Assembly (NCBI GenBank): GCA_007127175.1 | Contig: SKZX01000041.1 | Coordinates: forward strand, 1-6,015 | Length of the DNA: 6,015 nucleotides | Direction of reading: 5' to 3' | Source of the DNA: Desulfobacterales bacterium | GTDB taxonomy: Bacteria; Desulfobacterota; Desulfobacteria; Desulfobacterales; Desulfosalsimonadaceae | Shown here: positions 1 to 6,015 of the stretch, in pieces | How the letters are laid out: every line of letters starts with the position of its first letter | Numbering within the stretch: position 1 is the first letter of the stretch | The notes under the pieces: model-generated | The model's database searches: none | The model's input: only the letters and a program-made list of their open reading frames with translations | Told to the model about the DNA's origin: nothing | Translations under genes and position numbers: made by a program

Positions 1-1
1 A

Positions 2-1339
<1,338 letters not shown>

Positions 1340-1354
1340 GCGGGTTCACAGTGA

Positions 1355-1396
1355 AAAAGGGTCATCCCTGTCGTTGTTATCGGGGGCGGCCCTTTT
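1355..1396. terminator. Probable bidirectional intrinsic terminator between acs and the glycosyltransferase gene
   Basis: A perfect 7-bp inverted repeat, AAAAGGG (1355-1361) and CCCTTTT (1390-1396), encloses a second stem, CCCTG (1366-1370) with CGGGG (1381-1385), which pairs with one G-U. On the + strand the outer arm runs into CCCTTTTCTTTT, and on the - strand into CCCTTTTT, so each direction ends in a U-rich tract. It sits between two convergent stops and overlaps the last codons of the leftward gene, as expected for a shared terminator. The internal loops make the stem imperfect, so the call is moderate. Confidence 0.5.
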
Positions 1397-2510
1397 CTTT
1401 TATGAATGCCGTGTCCCTGATATGCCGGTCAAATTCATCGATCCGGTGCTCCCATGAATACCGGCTGACCATATCGGCTGCCAGCATTTTGCGCTGCCGG
1501 TCAAAAGCACCGGGGTTGCTCAGGCGCTGGCTGAGTTTTTCCACCAGTTGTTCATGGGAGGCGTAAATGCATGTTTCATGGAAGGCCTCAGGGATGATTT
1601 CGGGATAAGACAGGCGACCCGGAACAAGGGGCAGGCAGCCGCATGCTGCGGCTTCCACAATGGAGATCCCGAAATTTTCCTGTTTTGCGGTACTTACGGC
1701 AACACTCCCCTGCCGAAGCCATTGCAGGTAGAGCTCCCTGTCCGGCTCATAGCCGAAAGCCGATAGCTGCCTGTTGAACTGTTTTTTTGCCGTACTGAAA
1801 ACCGGGGGATGTTTTTCGAAGGTTTCTCCCAGGACGGCGAGCCTGAAATTTATTCCCCGGCTGTAAACTTCCGCCATGGCCCTGAAAAAGGATTCCGGGT
1901 CCTTGTCATGCTCCCACCGGTGGTTCCATATGACCAGCGGCGGCTCCGTCTGCAAAGGTGTTGATTGGGCAGGGGGTGTGATGTCGCATCCCGGGTGGCA
2001 GACAAACGCTTTTTCCCGTATGGCATCAACGGCCCAGTTTGGCCTGAAATCGGGCATCTTGTGTAAAAACTGCCCCATAAACTTGAAAAACATGTGCATG
2101 TGGGTCCGGGAATTGAAAAGAATCCGGTCGGCCGCCAGCGCGGTTGTGATATCCGTAAATCCGAACTGGTAATCCATACGCTCTCCCGCTGAAAGCGGGT
2201 AGGAGAACTGGTTTTCGTGGAAATAGACCAGTACGGGTGGACACGCCGCCCCGGCCATCGCCTTGAAATCAGACGCACTCATCAGCCCGGACATGATGAT
2301 CAGCTGGTATTGTCCAGAATTTTTCACCGCCTGGAAAAAATGCAGGGCGGCGCCGCGCATGCGCCATTTCCAGAACCTTGCGGGCATGTGCAGCAGTGTG
2401 ACCCGGTGGCCCGAATGCAGGCGTAAACCGTCTGCAAAGGCCTTGTGGGAACCGCCGTAAAACGGTTCCAGGAATAATACATTGATGGGTGTTTCATCCA
2501 TTTGCTTCAC
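1377..2510 (-). CDS. DUF3524/GTDC1-family glycosyltransferase (tRNA-queuosine mannosyltransferase homologue)
   Basis: A 377-residue cytoplasmic glycosyltransferase with no signal peptide or membrane segment. The N-terminal half matches DUF3524: FLEPFYGGSHK (13-23), a Trp/Arg-rich PARFWKWRMR (43-52), YFHENQFSYP (96-105) and YQFGF (114-118). The C-terminal half is a GT4 domain with WNHRWEHDKDPESFF (195-209), VLGETFEKHPP (226-236) and the EX7E motif E278-NFGISIV-E286, followed by CGCLPL (290-295) and SYPEIIPEAF (301-310). From memory, vertebrate GTDC1/QTMAN shares FYGGSHK, the HENQ..YP block, HRWEHDKDPESFF, LGETF and YPEI.P almost word for word. That protein transfers mannose from GDP-mannose to queuosine-34 of tRNA-Asp. 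The same reaction here is inference; another sugar or acceptor is possible. The start is either GTG 2510 or the in-frame ATG at 2501; neither has a strong Shine-Dalgarno. It is transcribed alone, divergent from the sppA-like gene. Confidence 0.9.
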   Translation of the reverse strand: MKQMDETPINVLFLEPFYGGSHKAFADGLRLHSGHRVTLLHMPARFWKWRMRGAALHFFQAVKNSGQYQLIIMSGLMSASDFKAMAGAACPPVLVYFHENQFSYPLSAGERMDYQFGFTDITTALAADRILFNSRTHMHMFFKFMGQFLHKMPDFRPNWAVDAIREKAFVCHPGCDITPPAQSTPLQTEPPLVIWNHRWEHDKDPESFFRAMAEVYSRGINFRLAVLGETFEKHPPVFSTAKKQFNRQLSAFGYEPDRELYLQWLRQGSVAVSTAKQENFGISIVEAAACGCLPLVPGRLSYPEIIPEAFHETCIYASHEQLVEKLSQRLSNPGAFDRQRKMLAADMVSRYSWEHRIDEFDRHIRDTAFIKEKGRPR

Positions 2511-2554
2511 TGGAAGACACGTTTCTTCTAAATTTATGGATTTTCAGGTCATTG

Positions 2555-2579
2555 CGGGCATGGCCGGCATGAAAGCCCG
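2555..2579. repeat. Inverted repeat, copy 1 (CGGGC...GCCCG)
   Basis: CGGGC at 2555-2559 pairs with GCCCG at 2575-2579, and ATG (2560-2562) can pair with CAT (2568-2570) inside, leaving a 4-nt bulge. The right arm continues TTC, giving GCCCGTTC at 2575-2582. The identical 8-mer recurs exactly 100 bp downstream, also as the right arm of a CGGGC/GCCCG repeat. It lies about 20-45 bp upstream of the predicted -35 box of the rightward promoter. It could be an operator or a chance pairing in G+C-rich DNA. Confidence 0.4.
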
Positions 2580-2599
2580 TTCGGACGCTGACAATCTGC

Positions 2600-2627
2600 T
2601 TGATCATGGCCATAAAAATAGTATAAA
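2600..2627 (+). promoter_or_regulatory. Candidate sigma-70-type promoter for the sppA-like gene
   Basis: TTGATC (2600-2605, 4 of 6 to the -35 consensus) and TATAAA (2622-2627, 5 of 6 to the -10 consensus) are separated by 16 bp, in a locally A+T-rich patch. Transcription would start near 2634 and leave a leader of about 65 nt before the GTG at 2699. This is the best match I see in the 188-bp divergent region. I found no comparably good promoter for the leftward glycosyltransferase gene. Confidence 0.5.
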
Positions 2628-2660
2628 TGAACAGGTGACAATATCGCAAATATTCTTTTT

Positions 2661-2679
2661 CGGGCCTGTATCATGCCCG
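2661..2679. repeat. Inverted repeat, copy 2 (CGGGC...GCCCG) in the leader of the sppA-like gene
   Basis: CGGGC (2661-2665) pairs with GCCCG (2675-2679). TG (2667-2668) can further pair with CA (2672-2673) across a single mismatch, leaving a 3-nt loop. The right arm again extends to GCCCGTTC (2675-2682), identical to the copy 100 bp upstream. In the predicted transcript this hairpin would sit only a few bases ahead of the Shine-Dalgarno, where it could affect ribosome access. No U-tract follows it, so it is not an intrinsic terminator. Confidence 0.4.
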
Positions 2680-2687
2680 TTCAATGG

Positions 2688-2692
2688 GGAGG
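2688..2692 (+). promoter_or_regulatory. Shine-Dalgarno that fixes the GTG start of the sppA-like gene
   Basis: GGAGG lies 6 nt upstream of the GTG at 2699, with a further G on its left. The resulting N-terminus is a textbook lipoprotein signal peptide, which supports this non-ATG start. Confidence 0.8.
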
Positions 2693-2698
2693 TGAAGC

Positions 2699-3688
2699 GT
2701 GAATCGATTTTTTTCACTGTTTTTGTCTGTGCTGGTCTGTGTTTTACTGAGTGGATGTATTTCTCCGCGGGTCACGCTTTTTACCGAACCATCGGACCCC
2801 CTGAATGAATACCGGCTTTCAGGTTCCCAAAAAGGCAAGGTGGCGGTGATCCCAATCAAGGGCATTATTTCGGATGAACCAGAAGACCGTATGCTCAGAA
2901 GCAAGCCGGGAATGATCCAGGAAGTGGTTTCCCAGCTCGACCTTATACGCCGTGACCCCGAGGTGGGGGCCGTGCTTTTGAAAATCGATTCGGTCGGCGG
3001 CAGTGTGACCGCAAGCGACATCCTTTATTATGAGATCCTCAAGTTCAAGGAGGAAACCGGTATTAAAGTGGTGGTTTCCATGATGAACGTCGCTGCATCG
3101 GGGGGGTATTACATCGCCCTCCCGGCCGATTATATCATCGCGCATCCGACCACGGTTACCGGTTCGATCGGTGTCATTTTCGTACGGCCCAACATCCGGG
3201 AACTGATGAACAAAATCGGTGTGGATGTAAAAGTCGATGCATCCGGGGAATACAAGGATATGGGATCAATCCTTCGGTCCAGTACGGAGAGCGAGGATGT
3301 TTTGTTTCAATCCCTGATCGATGCCCTTGGCGACCGGTTCATCCAAAAGATCAAAAAACATCGCGACCTCACCGATGAGGCCGTCAATGATATCCGGACC
3401 GCAAGGATTTTTCTCGCCGGGGAGGCAAAGGCGGCCGGAATGATCGACGACGTCGGTTATATCACCGATGCCGTGGACAAGGCAAAATCGCTTGCCGGAT
3501 TGCATCCGGACTGCAAGGTGGTTGTGTATCGGCGTTCCCATTTTGCCAATGACAACATTTATAACCCCGTTTTGATGCATGCCGGGCCCAAGGTGCCACC
3601 CATCATCGACCTGGGCCTGCCCCAGCAGATGCTCCGGAATTTAAGCGGTTTTTATTATTTGTGGTTGCCGGGCCTGGAAAATTATTAG
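2699..3688 (+). CDS. sppA: SppA-like S49-family serine peptidase, lipoprotein
   Basis: A signal peptide peptidase homologue: a Ser/Lys-dyad protease that degrades cleaved signal peptides and membrane-associated fragments at the outer face of the inner membrane. Residues 1-20 are a lipoprotein signal: NR, a hydrophobic stretch, then the lipobox LLSGC with C20 as the acylated cysteine. No Asp follows it, so Lol sorting to the outer membrane is possible. The S49 core starts near residue 47 (KVAVIPIKGII). It includes LLKIDSVGGSVTASD (93-107), nucleophile S134 in NVAASGGYY (130-138), TGSIGVI (154-160) and the general-base candidate K186 in GEYKDMGS (183-190). At 329 residues it has one peptidase unit, like Bacillus SppA and unlike the tandem 618-residue E. 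coli enzyme. The usual SPGG loop is SVGG here (98-101). The C-terminal 60 residues are not recognised. The start is set by GGAGG 6 nt upstream of GTG. It is probably co-transcribed with the gene 4 bp downstream. Confidence 0.92.
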   Translation: MNRFFSLFLSVLVCVLLSGCISPRVTLFTEPSDPLNEYRLSGSQKGKVAVIPIKGIISDEPEDRMLRSKPGMIQEVVSQLDLIRRDPEVGAVLLKIDSVGGSVTASDILYYEILKFKEETGIKVVVSMMNVAASGGYYIALPADYIIAHPTTVTGSIGVIFVRPNIRELMNKIGVDVKVDASGEYKDMGSILRSSTESEDVLFQSLIDALGDRFIQKIKKHRDLTDEAVNDIRTARIFLAGEAKAAGMIDDVGYITDAVDKAKSLAGLHPDCKVVVYRRSHFANDNIYNPVLMHAGPKVPPIIDLGLPQQMLRNLSGFYYLWLPGLENY

Positions 3689-3692
3689 CGCT

Positions 3693-4439
3693 ATGTCGAG
3701 CAAATTTGACCCGAAAATCAAAACGATCATGAAGGCGCTGCGCTCCCGGGGGTGCACCGTCAAGGGGATCAGCCAGGGAATCCGGTTGAAGCTGGATTAC
3801 AATATCGATGTCGACATTTACACTCTCAGATTCGATGCGAACAAGCTGCGCGCCCGTTTGAAACTGTATGTTGAAGATGCAGCGGAACGAAGCTGGATTA
3901 TCGGTGATGTCAGTGAAAAGCTCCGGGAGGGACTGGGCGGCGCATCGGATGTGGAGGACTTCAAATTTTCAAGGTGTATTTCAGGCGACTATTATTATTA
4001 CGCACGGCTTTTTATGGGCGATGAGGAGCTTTCCGGCAACCCGGATGAAACGCCTGATGGTGCAAGCGCCGGGGACAGCGTGGTCGAACCGGAAAATAAA
4101 TCTGCCGGAAGGGAGGCGGATCTTCAGAAAGTCGTCGAAGTGTTTGAATCTGTGGATTCGAAAATGTTCAGAAAAGCAATGGATGGCCTTGGTGTTCCGC
4201 GCACATCGATACTTCGCGTTTCGCTTGCGCGAATATTCAGGGCTGCGACGGACCTGGAAGAGCTGAAAACGGCGCTGAAAGAAGAATCCATGAGAATATC
4301 CGATCCCAGGGACCGGAGCGATCTCGAAAAAATCCTTGCTTCAAATGAAGAGGCGTTCCTTGATCCTGCTATCCGAATACTCCACCGGGCGGTTTTTGAT
4401 GAGCCCGGCATAATGGCCGTGGCCATAACCGATTATTGA
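3693..4439 (+). CDS. Hypothetical protein downstream of the sppA-like gene
   Basis: I do not recognise this 248-residue protein. It has no signal peptide or hydrophobic segment, so it should be cytoplasmic. Three parts are visible. Residues 1-111 have a mixed alpha/beta look with alternating strand-like stretches (GIRLKLDYNIDVDIYTLRF, ARLKLYV) and a Tyr run (100-103). Residues 112-139 are a Gly/Pro/Glu/Ser-rich, probably disordered linker. Residues 140-248 look all-helical and charged (ADLQKVVEVFESVDSKMF, DLEELKTALKEES). The ATG is 4 bp after the sppA-like stop and has no clear Shine-Dalgarno, so translational coupling is likely and the pair is probably an operon. The product lies on the opposite side of the membrane from the lipoprotein, so direct contact is not implied. 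Codon use and composition look like the neighbours. Its last 7 bp overlap the tail of the convergent gene. Confidence 0.8.
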   Translation: MSSKFDPKIKTIMKALRSRGCTVKGISQGIRLKLDYNIDVDIYTLRFDANKLRARLKLYVEDAAERSWIIGDVSEKLREGLGGASDVEDFKFSRCISGDYYYYARLFMGDEELSGNPDETPDGASAGDSVVEPENKSAGREADLQKVVEVFESVDSKMFRKAMDGLGVPRTSILRVSLARIFRAATDLEELKTALKEESMRISDPRDRSDLEKILASNEEAFLDPAIRILHRAVFDEPGIMAVAITDY

Positions 4440-6015
4440 CTGCGAACCGCCCGGACCGCCCCGCATTCACGCGAATCCCGTCTTGATTGTGCAGGCCTTT
4501 TGTCGGCAAAAACATCAATGGTATCTACGATCCTGTACCATCCGTCAGAATAGCCTGAGTAGCTGTTTGAAGACCAGTACCATTTTTCTTCAGCAACCGG
4601 GAAAGACGGGTTTTTTCCATATAACCCCATCAGCTCGGCTGCAGTTGGAAGCCGCCAGTCTGAAAACCCGCCGGCAGAATGGCTTTCGGTAAATTTTATG
4701 GCCTGGTCAAAGGTCATGCAGCGCTGAATGCCGGTAATGCCTGAATCGAGAAGTGTCCACATCAACCCGGTTTCAGTGTCTACGAACACCCCCTTGCCCT
4801 TTTCCATAAACCTGCCGCCGGATGCTTTGATCATTTCTGTCAACCGGCTTTCAGCCCTTTCTATTGCTGCCTGCCGTGCAAGATGGTTCAGCCTGTCCAT
4901 TTCCTCAGTAATTCTGCTTTTGATCGGTGTGTTGGGGTAAGCGTTGAGGAAATCGGTGTACACGCCTGAGGCGCGGGCATAATCATCCCCGAAACCGGCG
5001 GCTTTTTGCTTCAGCGATTGAAAAAGGCGCTGATTTCGGAGGTTGCTCCTGAAACGGTCGCGCTCCGGCTTCAACCGGTCTGCATGGCTGTTGTCGTAAA
5101 TCTCGATGTAGCGCTGGGCCAACTCTGCGGCCCGGGTCCAGTTTTCATTTTCTTCCGCTGTCTCAATGGCGTTTTTGACAAAAAAATAGTATTCGCTGCT
5201 CATCTCATCCAGCAGCCCCCTGGCCTCGGCGGTTTTTTCACCCTCGGGGTATTTTTCCATGAAGTGGGTTATGGCGTTTATCTTTTCGGCAGTGCCGGCT
5301 TCGATGATGGTGCGGGAGAGTTTTTCAAAATCGTTTTGTTCTGCCAGGGACTCAATTTCAACCATTTGCCGGCGCGCCCTTTCGGCAAATGGCGCCGGCG
5401 GGTTGGTTTTGAGGTATTGGTCTAAATGGGACCGCGCGGCATCAAACGATTCCTCACCGATCAATTCGGAAACGCGATCTGATGTTTCGAGGTACCGCTT
5501 TTCTGCAATCGCCGAGACGCTTAAATCCAGATGCCTGCGGGCGTCATCAACATAAGCCGCATAATCGGTTTTCGCCTGGTTTGCCGTGATGTATGCCCTG
5601 AGCATGGCCACTTGTTCATCGGGATTGTCCGTCCTCTCCACCCGGGCGATTAATTCCGAATATTCCTTTTTCAGGGCCTGGTCATGCCTGTGGTTCATGT
5701 AAAAGAATCCAATGACAGATACCGCGACAATGACGATGACAATGGCCGATACAAAAAGCAGGACACGGCGTTTTTTTCCTGCCGGCTGTTCGATGGTCCA
5801 GTTTTTCCGTTGGCAGTAAATTTTTATGTAGCGTTCCGCCTCGTGTTTTTCCATGCCGAAATCCATGGCTTTCTGAACCAGGATTTCAAAATATTCATGC
5901 CGGATTTTCCCCTTGAATCCGGAGATGTCGATGTCGGAATCCAGTTCGGCGAGCTTTGATTTGGCCAGGCTGATATCGTATGAAATGCGGGATTCTTCAC
6001 TTTTAAAGATGGTTG
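4433..6015 (-). CDS. Membrane-anchored DUF1566 (Lcl) protein with TPR-like repeats; 5' end probably outside window
   Basis: Function unknown. The first in-frame ATG is at 5866 (477 residues), but the frame continues open for 49 more codons to the right edge in plausible protein sequence (KSKLAELDSDIDISG, FEILVQKA). The ATG also has no Shine-Dalgarno, so the gene likely begins outside. Numbering from that ATG: a helical cytoplasmic segment (1-30), KKRR (31-34) then a membrane helix (about 35-57), giving N-in, C-out topology. Residues 80-330 hold about five degenerate TPR-like helical units with a recurring aromatic signature (RAYITAN, DQYLKTNP, HFMEKYPEG, QRYIEIYD, TDFLNAYPN). Residues 356-477 form a DUF1566/Lcl domain: FVDTETGLMW (361-370), FSDWRLPTAAELMGLY (401-416), WYWSS (429-433) and terminal VRAVR (471-475). 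DUF1566 is common in large extracytoplasmic proteins and is related to C-type-lectin/FGE-like folds, so binding of a surface ligand is plausible but unproven. Its promoter is not in the window. Confidence 0.85.
   Translation of the reverse strand, partial: TIFKSEESRISYDISLAKSKLAELDSDIDISGFKGKIRHEYFEILVQKAMDFGMEKHEAERYIKIYCQRKNWTIEQPAGKKRRVLLFVSAIVIVIVAVSVIGFFYMNHRHDQALKKEYSELIARVERTDNPDEQVAMLRAYITANQAKTDYAAYVDDARRHLDLSVSAIAEKRYLETSDRVSELIGEESFDAARSHLDQYLKTNPPAPFAERARRQMVEIESLAEQNDFEKLSRTIIEAGTAEKINAITHFMEKYPEGEKTAEARGLLDEMSSEYYFFVKNAIETAEENENWTRAAELAQRYIEIYDNSHADRLKPERDRFRSNLRNQRLFQSLKQKAAGFGDDYARASGVYTDFLNAYPNTPIKSRITEEMDRLNHLARQAAIERAESRLTEMIKASGGRFMEKGKGVFVDTETGLMWTLLDSGITGIQRCMTFDQAIKFTESHSAGGFSDWRLPTAAELMGLYGKNPSFPVAEEKWYWSSNSYSGYSDGWYRIVDTIDVFADKRPAQSRRDSRECGAVRAVRSQ

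Noticed and set aside
2635..2656. GTGACA and TATTCT as an alternative promoter for the sppA-like gene
   Set aside because: The spacing is only 10 bp, too short for a sigma-70 promoter.
2482..2808. Open frame crossing the divergent intergenic region on the + strand
   Set aside because: It overlaps the start of the glycosyltransferase and the signal peptide of the sppA-like gene, and has no ribosome binding site or recognisable content.
4385..4408. Perfect 6-bp inverted repeat CCGGGC...GCCCGG with a 12-nt loop near the end of the hypothetical gene
   Set aside because: No U-tract follows it on either strand and it lies inside coding sequence, so I do not call it a terminator.
5006..5425. Open frame of 139 codons on the + strand
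   Set aside because: It lies wholly inside the DUF1566 gene on the opposite strand, matches no family and has no Shine-Dalgarno; shadow frame.

Overview
The window carries five protein genes on both strands. It looks like a chromosomal stretch from a Gram-negative bacterium: there is an acetyl-CoA synthetase, a lipobox-bearing SppA-type peptidase and a large single-pass protein with a C-terminal DUF1566 (Lcl) domain. Base composition is somewhat above half G+C by eye. The DUF1566 architecture and the mix of genes remind me of sulfate-reducing Desulfobacterota (Desulfobacterales), but this is an impression, not a demonstration. I see no transposase, integrase, tRNA, rRNA or CRISPR array.

Layout. 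(1) 2-1339, + strand: C-terminal two thirds of an acetyl-CoA synthetase (acs), cut by the left edge. (2) 1377-2510, - strand: a GT4-fold glycosyltransferase of the DUF3524 / GTDC1 family, whose vertebrate member mannosylates queuosine in tRNA. It converges on acs, and a U-flanked inverted repeat between the two stops looks like a shared bidirectional terminator. (3) 2511-2698: a divergent intergenic region holding a reasonable sigma-70-like promoter for the rightward genes and two copies of a short inverted repeat that ends in the same 8-mer, spaced exactly 100 bp apart. (4) 2699-3688, + strand: a short, single-domain SppA-like serine peptidase made as a lipoprotein. (5) 3693-4439, + strand: an unrecognised soluble two-part protein only 4 bp downstream, so probably in the same transcript. 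(6) 4433-6015, - strand: a membrane-anchored protein with TPR-like helical repeats and a C-terminal DUF1566 domain. Its reading frame stays open to the right edge, so its start is probably outside the window. Its stop overlaps the stop of gene 5 by 7 bp, tail to tail.

Functionally the genes do not form one obvious pathway. Acs makes acetyl-CoA from acetate. The glycosyltransferase is a candidate tRNA hypermodification enzyme. The peptidase and its partner form a small envelope-related operon with an unknown member. The DUF1566 protein is an envelope protein of unknown role. The observation most worth following is the bacterial queuosine-mannosyltransferase homologue, then the unknown gene tied to the SppA-like lipoprotein.
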